Source of the DNA: Duganella sacchari
GTDB lineage: Bacteria; Pseudomonadota; Gammaproteobacteria; Burkholderiales; Burkholderiaceae_D
Direction of reading: 5' to 3'
NCBI RefSeq assembly: GCF_900143065.1
Contig: NZ_FRCX01000014.1
Location: 62,001 to 126,000, forward strand
Length of the DNA stretch: 64,000 nt
Under the pieces are notes generated by a model. It did no database searches and was not told the origin of the DNA. It saw only the letters and a list, made by a program, of their open reading frames with translations. This document shows, in pieces, positions 27,054 through 35,586 of this stretch; within the stretch, counting starts at the first letter, position 1; every line of letters begins with the position of its first letter. The translations under genes and the position numbers were made by a program.

Positions 27054-27275
27054 ATGCAACCCCGAATGAACCACAAGCTGGCGGACACGCTAGAGCAGGC
27101 CGTCGTGATTGATGCGCTGAGTGGCGCTGCAACCGCCTGGGCTTTTCTGGAGGCGCATCATGTTCCGCGCGAGACGATTTTGCGCGTGCTGTCGACCGCA
27201 TCGATGCGCCGCAGAAGTGATACGCCATCCGGATTCACCATCGAGCGGTGCCGTTCGACACCGCGCGTCGTGTAA
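27054..27275 (+). CDS. small hypothetical protein (73 aa)
   Basis: The product starts MQPRMNHKLADTLEQAVVID and continues GAATAWAFLEAHHVPRETIL and RVLSTASMRRR. A GAGG-containing purine stretch lies just before the ATG. The leading helix followed by HHVPxxTIxRVL resembles short hypothetical proteins I associate with Oxalobacteraceae genomes. Function is unknown. It closes the island side; the next gene converges 11 bp later. Confidence 0.55.
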   Translation: MQPRMNHKLADTLEQAVVIDALSGAATAWAFLEAHHVPRETILRVLSTASMRRRSDTPSGFTIERCRSTPRVV

Positions 27276-27286
27276 TCCGCCATCTG

Positions 27287-27763
27287 TTACGGTCTCGTGC
27301 GCTCGGCCACCAGCGCACGCGTCCGTTTCAGCGTTGAGAGCAGCGCGGTTTTATAGCCGCCGTCGCCACTCATCCAGGCCTGTTCCGCCTGCTCTTCCGG
27401 GCCGCCAGCTTGCTTGCCGCGCAGGCCGAGGTAGCAGTAGAAGCGCAACTGCAATGCGCCGCTGGCATCTTCAAACAGCTCGTTGATGATGACGCCTTCA
27501 CGCGGCCCGCTGGCCTGGAAGAAGGATACTTTTGTGCCTTCCTCAAAGCTGATGATCTCGCGCAGGTCATCGCCTGCAATCGTGGCGACACGGACGATGT
27601 GGGTCGCGCTTTGTTCCACAACATCGCAGCGCGTGCACAGGCCAGGCGGCAGGAACTGGCGCGCATCGCGCGCCTTGAGTACCAGACCATCCCATACTTG
27701 TGCGCGCGTCAGCGGCGTTTCTCCTTCCGGGTTCACTGGCACCGTGGCAGTCGCATAGATCAT
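27287..27763 (-). CDS. AtaL-like / DUF1857 SRPBCC-fold protein
   Basis: This 158-residue protein (MIYATATVPVNPEGETPLTR, RAQVWDGLVLKARDARQFLP, ISFEEGTKVSFFQASGPREG) fits the AtaL-like family of START/SRPBCC-fold proteins, which bind hydrophobic ligands. It overlaps the NmrA-like gene by 4 bp (ATGA), so the two form one operon, divergent from a LysR regulator. A role as a small-molecule binding or detoxifying partner is inferred. Confidence 0.75.
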   Translation of the reverse strand: MIYATATVPVNPEGETPLTRAQVWDGLVLKARDARQFLPPGLCTRCDVVEQSATHIVRVATIAGDDLREIISFEEGTKVSFFQASGPREGVIINELFEDASGALQLRFYCYLGLRGKQAGGPEEQAEQAWMSGDGGYKTALLSTLKRTRALVAERTRP

Positions 27764-28635
27764 GCTGTTGCTCCCTGGACGATTTCGGCGACGTAGTCGC
27801 GGTAGGTACGCAGTGGACGGCCCAGCATGGCGGTGAGGCGTTCGACATCGCCCGCTTCCGGCACCATGCCGTCGCTGATGAAACGGTCGGTCATCAGGCG
27901 CATGTCGTAAGCCATCCAGCCGGGTATGAAGTTGCGCAGCTTGTGTTCGAAGGCTGCGGTGTCGTCACCGGCGTAGCCAATCGCGCGGCCCAGCACTGCG
28001 GACCAGATGGCGGCCGCATCCGTGCCGGTCAGGGTGTCGGGACCGACGAGGTTGATGCGTTTGAGCGGCAGGGCGCCGCTGGCGTTGTGACGCTCAAGCA
28101 GCTCGATGGCGGCGATTTCCCCGATGTCGCGCGCATCAATCATGGCCAGGCCTTGGCTGCCAATCGGCATCGGGTAGACGCCGTATCCCTGCACTGCATC
28201 CTTGATGGTCAGCTCGTTGTTCATGAAGTAGGCCGGGCGCAGGATGGTGGCGCTAAAGCCCATCTGTTCAATCATGCGCTCGACGCCGAATTTGCCGGCA
28301 AAGTGCGGCACGTTGACATAGCGGTCGCTGTGGATGACGGACAGGTAGACGACGTGCTTGACACCCGCTTCTTTGGCAACATTCAGCGCGATCAGGGCCT
28401 GGGTGAATTCATCGGGCACCACGGCATTCAGCAGGAATAGCGTAGAGACACCGTGGAAGGCGCTGCGCAGAGAGTCGGGATCAAGCAGGTCACCCTGCAC
28501 GACGCTCACGCTAGCCGGGAAATCGGCTTTGGCTGGGTCGCGAACCAGGGCGCGGACGTTGGCGCCGCGCTGGATCAGTTGGTTGATTACGTTGCGGCCG
28601 ATATTGCCGTTTGCGCCGGTAACTAAGATGGTCAT
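27760..28635 (-). CDS. NmrA-like NAD(P)-binding protein
   Basis: This 291-residue protein begins MTILVTGANGNIGRNVINQL, with the GxxGxxG dinucleotide motif, followed by RALVRDPAKADF and VVQGDLLDPDSL. This is an atypical short-chain dehydrogenase of the NmrA/quinone-oxidoreductase-2 type; the catalytic YxxxK is not evident. It may be a redox sensor or a quinone reductase. It is the first gene of the operon with the AtaL-like gene and faces the LysR gene. Confidence 0.85.
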   Translation of the reverse strand: MTILVTGANGNIGRNVINQLIQRGANVRALVRDPAKADFPASVSVVQGDLLDPDSLRSAFHGVSTLFLLNAVVPDEFTQALIALNVAKEAGVKHVVYLSVIHSDRYVNVPHFAGKFGVERMIEQMGFSATILRPAYFMNNELTIKDAVQGYGVYPMPIGSQGLAMIDARDIGEIAAIELLERHNASGALPLKRINLVGPDTLTGTDAAAIWSAVLGRAIGYAGDDTAAFEHKLRNFIPGWMAYDMRLMTDRFISDGMVPEAGDVERLTAMLGRPLRTYRDYVAEIVQGATA

Positions 28636-28709
28636 GTTGTGCTCCTCAGTGGTTGGTAGATGCTTCCCATATTAGGTATTCCACGCGTGGTCCGAAAGAC
28701 GGTATATTT

Positions 28710-28722
28710 AGACAGACTGTCT
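28710..28722. promoter_or_regulatory. palindromic operator candidate between nmrA-like and lysR genes
   Basis: AGACAGACTGTCT is a perfect 6-1-6 palindrome located 14 bp before the lysR ATG and 75 bp upstream of the divergent gene. The position suits autoregulation and control of the divergent operon. It lacks the usual T-N11-A form of LysR boxes, so a different regulator cannot be excluded. Confidence 0.5.
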
Positions 28723-28736
28723 CAATAGTGGAACAT

Positions 28737-29630
28737 ATGGATTTACTTGCACTGGTTGATTTCAACCTGGTTGCCCGGCATGGCGGGTTCGGACGCGCCG
28801 CGCGCGCCACCGGTCGTCCCAAGGCGACGTTGTCGCGCCGCGTGGCCGAACTGGAAAGCAGCCTGGGCTTGCGGCTGTTCGAGCGCGGCGCACGCATGCT
28901 GAAGCTCACGCAGGAGGGCAAGGCGCTGCATGAGCGAACCAGCGGTTTGCTCAATGAGATAGAGCAAACCGCTACGGCCATCGCCTCCGGCGGCGACAAG
29001 CCGCGTGGCCGCTTGCGGATCAGTGCGCCGATGCTGTTCTCGCAGGCGGCGATGGGCAAGCTGGCTGCCGGTTTCGCGCTCAAATATCCGGAGATCCGGC
29101 TGGAGGTGACAACCGAGGACCGACCCGTTGATATGGTCGAGGAGGGGTATGACCTGGTGATCCGTGTGAATCCCGATCCTGATGAAAGTCTGATCGGGCG
29201 TATTTTTTTACACGACCGCCTGGTGGTCGTGGCAAGTCCGGACCTGGCGCGGCCGGCCGACAACACAGCCGTGCCCGCTGTCGTGCGCGGGGACAGCGGC
29301 CAGCCCACCGTCTGGAAGATGACAGACAGCAGCGGAAAAACCAGCATCGCCGTTGAGCCAGTGCTTTACCTGTCGTCGCTGTTCATGGTGCGCGATGCGG
29401 TGCGCGCGGGCGTCGGGGCAGCACGCCTGCCGTTGTCGCTGGTCAGCCATGATCTGACCGACGGACGGCTGGTCAGCTGGGGCGATCTGGACGCCCCGCC
29501 AACGGCGCTATGGGCGCTCTATCCCTCACGCAGGCTGCTGAGCACGCGCGTATCGGCCTTCCTGGATTTTTTGAAGCAAGCCTTTCCCGATGGCGCGCCG
29601 GAGGAACTGGCTTCCTACATCAACAGCTAG
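28737..29630 (+). CDS. LysR-family transcriptional regulator
   Basis: This 297-residue regulator has an N-terminal winged helix (MDLLALVDFNLVARHGGFGR, then ATGRPKATLSRRVAELES and LGLRLFERG) and a substrate-binding domain (RGRLRISAPMLFSQAAMGKL onward). It resembles the group controlling divergent quinone reductase or NmrA genes. The ATG at 28737 is chosen because the domain starts there; the upstream frame adds 28 residues across the palindrome. Confidence 0.9.
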   Translation: MDLLALVDFNLVARHGGFGRAARATGRPKATLSRRVAELESSLGLRLFERGARMLKLTQEGKALHERTSGLLNEIEQTATAIASGGDKPRGRLRISAPMLFSQAAMGKLAAGFALKYPEIRLEVTTEDRPVDMVEEGYDLVIRVNPDPDESLIGRIFLHDRLVVVASPDLARPADNTAVPAVVRGDSGQPTVWKMTDSSGKTSIAVEPVLYLSSLFMVRDAVRAGVGAARLPLSLVSHDLTDGRLVSWGDLDAPPTALWALYPSRRLLSTRVSAFLDFLKQAFPDGAPEELASYINS

Positions 29631-29633
29631 GGA

Positions 29634-30431
29634 TTACTTGTCCAGCACCTGCATCACTGCCGCGACAATGGCGGCGGGTTCTGTCTGCGGCACTTCGATG
29701 ACCTTGATGTCGCCGAACGGTTTGCGCGCGGTGCGGAGCTGATTGGCGCTGGTTTCCAGGCTGTCCAGTTCGGACGCGTGAGCGCGCCAGTAGGTGGGCT
29801 TTAATACCTGGTTGGCCTGGGCGGCGGCAAGGGCCGGGCCGATTTCGCCGTTGATGCCGGTTGCTGGATAAGCGCAGACGGGATCTTTCTTGCCTTGTTC
29901 GGCGGCGCTCAGGCAGGCCAGGGCGGCGTCGAGTCTGGCGCTGCGGTCGGCGGGCAGGGCGTCTTCGTGCATGGCGTTGACCAGCACCAGGCCGGTGACG
30001 TTGTTACCGCGGCCGCGCAACGCAAAGTGCTGGGCGATCATGGCGCCGTAGCCCGTGCCAACCACCACGAACGGTCCGTCCACATGGCCATTCTTGAGCA
30101 GGAAGTTGAGGTCCTTGCTGGCGTTGGCTACCGTCGAGGCACGGATGATGGGATCGCTGGAACCCATGCCGCCACGGTCGTACACGCAGGCGCGCGTGCG
30201 TTTGCCGACTTCCGGCAATACCGCCGACCAGTCCCATCCCGCGCGTCCCAGGTCCGCTTCAAACACCACGGTCGGGGCGCCTTTGCCGGTGCAGTACAGA
30301 TTGAGCTTGCGGCCGCCGACATCGACTTTGATTTGGGGGCCGGCCAGGGCGTCCTGTCCTGCCGGTGGTGCTGCGTAAACGCTGGCGCTGGCCAGCAACA
30401 AGGCCAAAGCCGAGAGCGTAAACTTGATCAT
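29634..30431 (-). CDS. exported alpha/beta-hydrolase-fold protein lacking the catalytic serine
   Basis: This 265-residue protein has a clear signal peptide (cleavage after SVYA, residue 20) and the hydrolase core: VVFEADLGRAGWDW, then CVYDRGGMGSSDP. The nucleophile elbow, however, reads VVVGTGYGAM, so glycine (G127) stands where GxSxG has serine. No clear catalytic histidine is present near the C-terminus. It is probably a non-catalytic binding protein or a decayed hydrolase. It starts 36 bp from the stop of the next gene on the same strand. Confidence 0.8.
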   Translation of the reverse strand: MIKFTLSALALLLASASVYAAPPAGQDALAGPQIKVDVGGRKLNLYCTGKGAPTVVFEADLGRAGWDWSAVLPEVGKRTRACVYDRGGMGSSDPIIRASTVANASKDLNFLLKNGHVDGPFVVVGTGYGAMIAQHFALRGRGNNVTGLVLVNAMHEDALPADRSARLDAALACLSAAEQGKKDPVCAYPATGINGEIGPALAAAQANQVLKPTYWRAHASELDSLETSANQLRTARKPFGDIKVIEVPQTEPAAIVAAVMQVLDK

Positions 30432-30467
30432 GGTGTATAAGAATTGAATAGCGCTGGCGATATTACA

Positions 30468-31214
30468 TCAATTCGCATTCACGCCGTACTTGCGCAAGAT
30501 GCGCGCAGCGCTGCCGTCGGCGCGCAAGACTTCCATGGCGGCGCGCCATTTGCGGCCGTCTTCTTCGGTGAAGTCGAGCGAGCCGGCCAGCCACACTTCG
30601 TTTTGCTGGAACACGGGACTGAAGTCGAATTCGTTTTCTTTGTTGCCATCGAGATGGGTGGCGCTGCGCTGGGTATCTTCGGCGCCGTAGCTGGCGTCGG
30701 CAATGCCTTTCTTGACCATGCGCAGGCATTCGCGGACGGTGGTGCATTCGGAAACATCGGTGAAGCCAGCCTCCAGCAGTAGGCGTTTGTAGGGTGTGCC
30801 GCGCAGCACCGTCAGGCGCGCGCGCTTGAGTGCGGCGGTATCGGCGAGGTCATGGCTGCCGTGCAGGCCCACGAACACAAAGCGCTGCCTGACCAGCTTC
30901 ACCAGCCAGCGATAGCGCGTCTCGCGCTCGTCGTTGCGGGTCACGGGCAGGATCAGGGTGCGCGGCTTGAGTGACGCGGTGGCCAGCGCGCGCGACCAGG
31001 GATAGAACTCCACGTCCATCGGTACGCCCATATGTTTGCCCAGCTCTTGCGTGAGCTCCACCAGCGCACCCGGTCCCGGCCCGCCGGCTGACATCGCATA
31101 CGGCGCCATTTCGCCCACCACCAGTTTGAGCGGCGGCGCCGGATCGGCTGCGATGGCCGCCAGCGGCAGCAACGCGCAGCCTAGCGCCAACACGCGCCGT
31201 CTTGTTACGCGCAT
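30468..31214 (-). CDS. periplasmic substrate-binding-like protein (SBP_bac_3 type)
   Basis: This 248-residue protein begins MRVTRRRVLALGCALLPLAA, a signal peptide with an arginine cluster compatible with Tat export. It has the family core: LVVGEMAPYAMSAGGPGPGA, then PVTRNDERETRYRWLVKL and YGAEDTQRS. It resembles the stand-alone amino-acid-binding-like proteins common in this group, and there is no permease or ATPase nearby. Its start overlaps the end of the histidine kinase gene by 10 bp, so it may supply a ligand signal to that kinase. Confidence 0.8.
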   Translation of the reverse strand: MRVTRRRVLALGCALLPLAAIAADPAPPLKLVVGEMAPYAMSAGGPGPGALVELTQELGKHMGVPMDVEFYPWSRALATASLKPRTLILPVTRNDERETRYRWLVKLVRQRFVFVGLHGSHDLADTAALKRARLTVLRGTPYKRLLLEAGFTDVSECTTVRECLRMVKKGIADASYGAEDTQRSATHLDGNKENEFDFSPVFQQNEVWLAGSLDFTEEDGRKWRAAMEVLRADGSAARILRKYGVNAN

Positions 31215-33238
31215 CCTGTCTCGTCTCCATGTAAGGGCAGGCGCAACAGGATGCACGTACCCTGGCCCGGCGTGCTCTCCAGCGACACCTGGCCTTTCAT
31301 CAGATTGACCACCATGCCATGCACACTCGCCAGCCCGAGGCCCATGCCCGTCTGGCCAAGCTGGGTGGTGTAGAACGGATCGAACACGCTGGCGACGTGT
31401 TCCTCGGCGATGCCGCAGCCGTCGTCCTGCCAGCGTATCAGCACCGCGTCTTCCACCAGCTCGGCGGTGACGCTGATGAGGCCCTGGCTGCGGCCGGCAA
31501 ATGCGTGCAGCAGGCAGTTGTCCAGCAGGTGCTGGAACACGATCTGGCAGGTGCCCGGATAGCCATACATCCACAGCGCGTCAGGCGCCGTCACGGTCAT
31601 GGTGACGGCACGTGCGCGCATCGTGTGTTCCCAGTGCGTGCGGAAGAAGTGCAGGCGTTCGCTGAGGTCAAAGCGGCCGCCGCTTTCCTGCGCGGCATTC
31701 ACGGACAGGCCTTTGAAGCGCTCAACCAGCTCGCCGATTTGCGACATGGCGCGTTCGACCAGCGTGCCGCCCTGGGTGACGCTGTCCAGCAGTCCGTCCA
31801 GCTGGCTGCGGCGCAGCGCGCCATCCTTCAGGCTTTGATGCAGTTCAGCGGCGCGTTCAGTGATCGCGCTGGCGGCCACGCGCGCATTGCCAAGTGGCGT
31901 GTTGAGTTCATGCGCCATGCCGACCACCAGGCGCGATAAGCCCAGCTGCTTTTCCTGCTGCATCAGCGATTGCAGCGCCCGCGCCAGTTCGGCGCTGCGC
32001 TCGCGCACTTTCTGCTCCAGCTCATCGTGGGCTTTTTGCAGCGCGGCTTCTGCGGCCTGGCGGACTTCCACTTCACGACTCAGTTCCTGATTGCGCTGCA
32101 TGAGCGAGTTTTCCAGCACCGTACCGTGCTGCGCCAGCAGCGCGTTCTGGTACAGCAGCTGCGGGCGCTCCATCACGGCGCTCAGTGTCGCGCCGAGCGA
32201 ATTGGTCAGCTCGCGTTTGTGCTCGCGCTCATTGGTCACCTGCGTCATGCAGGCTTCCAGCGCCTGCTCCAGATGACCCCAGCGGCGGCCGTAGCGGCGT
32301 ATCGCCATCAGGCTGATTTCGCGCAGGCGCGAGGTGTTGAGCGGATCGCTTTTGATCCAGCCGTCATAGTCCAGCAAGGCCTGCCACGCGACAGCCGGTG
32401 CGCCTTCCACGCATTGGTTCAGCAGCTCGCACAGATGCAGCCAGGGTTCCCAGTAGCCGTCGTAGCCGAATTGCGCATGCAGCTGGCGCAGATAGTGGCG
32501 GCAGGCGTCCGGCATTTCGCGTGTGGCGCAGACGATGGAGAGATTGAGCAGCGCCAGGCATTCCTGCGAGCGCAGCTTGTGTTCGCGCGACATCTTGAGG
32601 ACCTGCTCGCGGCGCGCGGAACAGGCCTGCCAGTGCGGCTCCGCTTCGGGCCGATCGATATTCTCCAGCGCCAGATAGTAGGACGACGAGGCCGAGTAAT
32701 CGAGCAGCATGGTGTGGATGGCCGGCGTCAGCGTTTCCGGCCGCGACAGCATGTCGTCGCAGAACGCATGCAGCTCCTCGTGCATTTCAGCGCTGAGCAT
32801 GACGCGACAGCGCGCCGCGCGCGTTTGCACCGCCAGTGCCGGCAGGGCGCAGCGTTCGTAGAGTTCGGCGGCCTTGGCCAGGCTGTCCAGCGCCGCATGA
32901 TGCAGGCGCAGGCGCATCTGCACCCAATGCAGGGCGCGCAGCGCGGCGGCCTGGGCCAGTGGATATTGCGCCGTCTGCGCCTGCAGTTGTAGTTCTTTGG
33001 CAGCGATGAGGATGGCGTCGGCGGAGTGGTGCAGGTCAGCCGCCTTAGCCAGCAATTCGAAGGCTTGCAGCTCCAGCGCCTGCGAGGCGTTCAGCTTGAG
33101 GCTGCTTAGCTCCAGCAGCGTGGTGCGGAAATGCGTGAGCTCGTGCGCCATCAGGCATTCGCGCAGTATTTGCAACTGCGCCTCTGCATCGGCGGCAGCG
33201 CGCGCGGCGACCTGGGTTTGCTCTTCTGATTCTGTCAT
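31205..33238 (-). CDS. soluble sensor histidine kinase with helical-repeat N-terminus
   Basis: This 677-residue kinase has an N-terminal 370-residue all-helical region rich in alanine, leucine and glutamate, like TPR arrays, with no membrane helix. A coiled coil (REVEVRQAAEAALQKAHDEL) follows, then the H-box GMAHELNTPLGNA (H near 443), N-box LLDNCLLHAF, DDGCGI and GMGLGLASVHG. It belongs to the NtrB-like HK4 type. No response regulator is adjacent, so the partner is unknown. The ATG at 33238 is preferred over an upstream in-frame start. Confidence 0.87.
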   Translation of the reverse strand: MTESEEQTQVAARAAADAEAQLQILRECLMAHELTHFRTTLLELSSLKLNASQALELQAFELLAKAADLHHSADAILIAAKELQLQAQTAQYPLAQAAALRALHWVQMRLRLHHAALDSLAKAAELYERCALPALAVQTRAARCRVMLSAEMHEELHAFCDDMLSRPETLTPAIHTMLLDYSASSSYYLALENIDRPEAEPHWQACSARREQVLKMSREHKLRSQECLALLNLSIVCATREMPDACRHYLRQLHAQFGYDGYWEPWLHLCELLNQCVEGAPAVAWQALLDYDGWIKSDPLNTSRLREISLMAIRRYGRRWGHLEQALEACMTQVTNEREHKRELTNSLGATLSAVMERPQLLYQNALLAQHGTVLENSLMQRNQELSREVEVRQAAEAALQKAHDELEQKVRERSAELARALQSLMQQEKQLGLSRLVVGMAHELNTPLGNARVAASAITERAAELHQSLKDGALRRSQLDGLLDSVTQGGTLVERAMSQIGELVERFKGLSVNAAQESGGRFDLSERLHFFRTHWEHTMRARAVTMTVTAPDALWMYGYPGTCQIVFQHLLDNCLLHAFAGRSQGLISVTAELVEDAVLIRWQDDGCGIAEEHVASVFDPFYTTQLGQTGMGLGLASVHGMVVNLMKGQVSLESTPGQGTCILLRLPLHGDETGCA

Positions 33239-33368
33239 GAGACTGCCTCCACAAGCCCAGTATCCCATACGTCCTTGCATTTGAGCAGCTGACATTGCCG
33301 TCAATACGACAGTTGTTTCATTTCCGTGAGGTTTACGCCGCAATCAAATCGGCAACATTAACCATCTA

Positions 33369-34007
33369 CTAAAATGCAGCACTGTCTTCGATGGCGCGCA
33401 CGTCCTGCATGGCAGCCACCAGGTCGGTCAGGGTGAGCGTTTCCTTGAGCGGAAAGCCGTCTTCCAGCGCGACCACGGCGCCATCGGCAATGCTGCTGTC
33501 CGCCTTGTTGGGCGTATGCGGCATGTAGGCGAATTGCGGGAAGCGGGTCTGGCCGCGCTCGGCGATGTCATGCAAGGTGCGCGGTGCCGCGCGCAGCAGG
33601 CCGTTGCGGACGCGGCGCTGGCGTTCTTCGGCGCGCTGTTTCAGCTGTTCGGACAGTTGGGCGATTTCTTCGGTGAGGCGGTCGGACTCGGCCTGCTGGG
33701 CGTGGATTTCATCGTCGCTCAGCGCTTCTTCCCACTGCGTCAGCTTCAGCAGGCCGCGCTTGTGCATGGCCTGGCGCTGCAGGTCGATTTCCAGCGTCGA
33801 GTAGCGGGTCTTGTGGGCTTCCAGCGTCTGCTGAACGGCCGCATCGCCATTTGCGCGATGCCATTTGTCGTTGAAGTCGAACACCAGGCCGTCAAAGTAA
33901 AAATACATGGGCAGCGTGTGCGGGGTTTCCAGCACCTGTTGTGGCGTCATGTTCCAGCGCTGGGCCAGTTCGTCCAGCGTAAGAGTAAGAGGTTCTATTG
34001 TAGGCAT
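33369..34007 (-). CDS. hypothetical coiled-coil protein (212 aa)
   Basis: The N-terminal part (LTLTLDELAQRWNMTPQQVL, then MYFYFDGLVFDFNDKW) looks like a small DNA-binding or adaptor fold, with a helix resembling an HTH. Residues 75-150 are a charged coiled coil (SDRLTEEIAQLSEQLKQRAE). The family is not recognised. It lies divergent from the DUF5710 gene. Confidence 0.6.
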   Translation of the reverse strand: MPTIEPLTLTLDELAQRWNMTPQQVLETPHTLPMYFYFDGLVFDFNDKWHRANGDAAVQQTLEAHKTRYSTLEIDLQRQAMHKRGLLKLTQWEEALSDDEIHAQQAESDRLTEEIAQLSEQLKQRAEERQRRVRNGLLRAAPRTLHDIAERGQTRFPQFAYMPHTPNKADSSIADGAVVALEDGFPLKETLTLTDLVAAMQDVRAIEDSAAF

Positions 34008-34089
34008 GCCGCCATTCTCGCACGCCGATGCACTGCGATAAAGCGGCAGACAGTAAAATGCTGGTGTTGCTGTATCGGAGTATTTGACG

Positions 34090-34455
34090 ATGATGTATTT
34101 AAAAGTACCGTTCGCGGAAAAAGAAGAAGCCAAGGCGCTGGGCGCGCGCTGGAACAATGAGCGCAAATCCTGGTATGTGCCGGAAGGGAAAGATGCGGCG
34201 GCGTTTGCGCGCTGGCTGCCGCCGGGCGGCGCCGACTTTGTGCCGGCGATTGCCGCGCCATCGCTGAAGTCGCGCCCGGTAATGACCGACTCGTATGCCG
34301 GCAAGCCGGTCATCGGCCGCCACTATACCGACCTCCAGCACGACTGCGATCCGTTCGAGGTGTGCCCGGTCTGCGCGCCCAAGCTGGCCAGTTCCGGCTG
34401 GCAGGCGGCGTATGACGATGTTGCGAAGATGCTAAAGGTGTTGCGGGCAGCGTAG
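34090..34455 (+). CDS. DUF5710 domain protein
   Basis: This 121-residue protein begins MMYLKVPFAEKEEAKALGAR, then WNNERKSWYVPEG, the typical DUF5710 domain found also in phage and plasmid primases (TOPRIM-associated). The C-terminal part has CDPFEVCPVCAPKL, a possible zinc site with two close cysteines. Function is unknown. A CGGAG site lies 9 bases before the first ATG. Confidence 0.75.
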   Translation: MMYLKVPFAEKEEAKALGARWNNERKSWYVPEGKDAAAFARWLPPGGADFVPAIAAPSLKSRPVMTDSYAGKPVIGRHYTDLQHDCDPFEVCPVCAPKLASSGWQAAYDDVAKMLKVLRAA

Positions 34456-34497
34456 TGTTCTATTTACAAAACAGGCGGGAAATGCAATCCTCGCCTG

Positions 34498-35586
34498 ATG
34501 AACAGCACGACCCTGCAGCCCATTTTCCGCACTGAGAATCGCCCCACGACTGCGGTACAGCGCTTTCGCCAGCCGGCCGATATTTTTGAGGCGCTGTTCC
34601 AGAGCATCCAGGGCGGCGAAACGCACGCCCGCCCCACACTGGACTTGACGCCGGACTCTCCCTTCCTGCCCTTCCTTGAGATTGGTTATGCGCTGCGTGC
34701 CTGCCTGGAAAAGCCGGCGCGTCACGACTACCTGCTGCAACGCCTGCGTCCGCATCTGAGTGTCATGATCGGCTCGCTGCCGGCCAGCATTCTGCCCATG
34801 GGCATGTTGCCCAAGCTGGCGCCACTGCCCGGCTTCCGCAGGCTGGAAGACATCGGCGATGACGAAATCCACGACTGGCTGATCCAGGAGGGAGGGCTCA
34901 TCTACGGCGAAATGCAGCGTTTTGAGCTGGAAAACTACTTTGATGCCGTCAAACCGTTTCTGCCGCCCGGTGGTGTGATGGTGGATCTCGGTAGCGGTCT
35001 GGGCAAGGTGGTGATGACAGCCGCGCTGACGTTGCCGTTTATCCGCTGCGTTGGCGTGGAGTTGCTGAATTATCGCCACCGTTTGGCGCAGGAACGCCTG
35101 GTCAGGCTGCTGACGCTGGCGCGCCAGGGACTGGATGCCTTGCCAGAACGCCTGACGCTGGATACGCCGCTGAAACTGCCATCGGGCGTCATGACCACGG
35201 GCCAGCACCTGCTGGAGCTGGGCGCGCGCATTGCGTTTATCGAAAACGATATGTTCAAGGTGGATGTGCGTGGCGCCAGCCTGGTGTTCTTGTACAGCAC
35301 CTGCTTTGGCCCGCTCATGGACGCCATTAGCAACAAACTGGCGCGCGAGTTGCCCGAAGGCGCGCTGGTCAGCACCACCACCTATCCGATCAAGCATCCG
35401 GCATTCCGGTTGCTGCAAACGTATGCTCCGGGCACCTTGTCCTGGACTAGCGTCATGATTTATCAGCGCGTGGGGCCGCAAATGGCGCAGCCGGCTTCCG
35501 AAGCACGCTATTTGCACCAGCCGGACATCGACGCCTGGGAGGCCCGCGTGCGCGAAGAGCTGGTCGCCATGACGGGGGGCGTGTGA
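34498..35586 (+). CDS. DOT1-like SAM-dependent methyltransferase
   Basis: This 362-residue protein has an N-terminal helical region (1-130) and a class I methyltransferase domain. The SAM motif VMVDLGSGLGKVVM lies at 161-173, the acidic strand end GVE at 186-188, and IENDMF near 252. The DLGSGxGxVV / GVE pattern and the preceding YGEMQ segment match the DOT1 histone-lysine methyltransferase family, which occurs sporadically in bacteria. The target is unknown. It is coupled to the YhhN-like gene by a 1-bp overlap. Confidence 0.72.
   Translation: MNSTTLQPIFRTENRPTTAVQRFRQPADIFEALFQSIQGGETHARPTLDLTPDSPFLPFLEIGYALRACLEKPARHDYLLQRLRPHLSVMIGSLPASILPMGMLPKLAPLPGFRRLEDIGDDEIHDWLIQEGGLIYGEMQRFELENYFDAVKPFLPPGGVMVDLGSGLGKVVMTAALTLPFIRCVGVELLNYRHRLAQERLVRLLTLARQGLDALPERLTLDTPLKLPSGVMTTGQHLLELGARIAFIENDMFKVDVRGASLVFLYSTCFGPLMDAISNKLARELPEGALVSTTTYPIKHPAFRLLQTYAPGTLSWTSVMIYQRVGPQMAQPASEARYLHQPDIDAWEARVREELVAMTGGV

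Noticed and set aside
24769-27290. Integrated prophage or intact integrative element
   Set aside because: There is no integrase, capsid or replication gene, and no duplicated tRNA end was found; only a short decayed set of genes is present.
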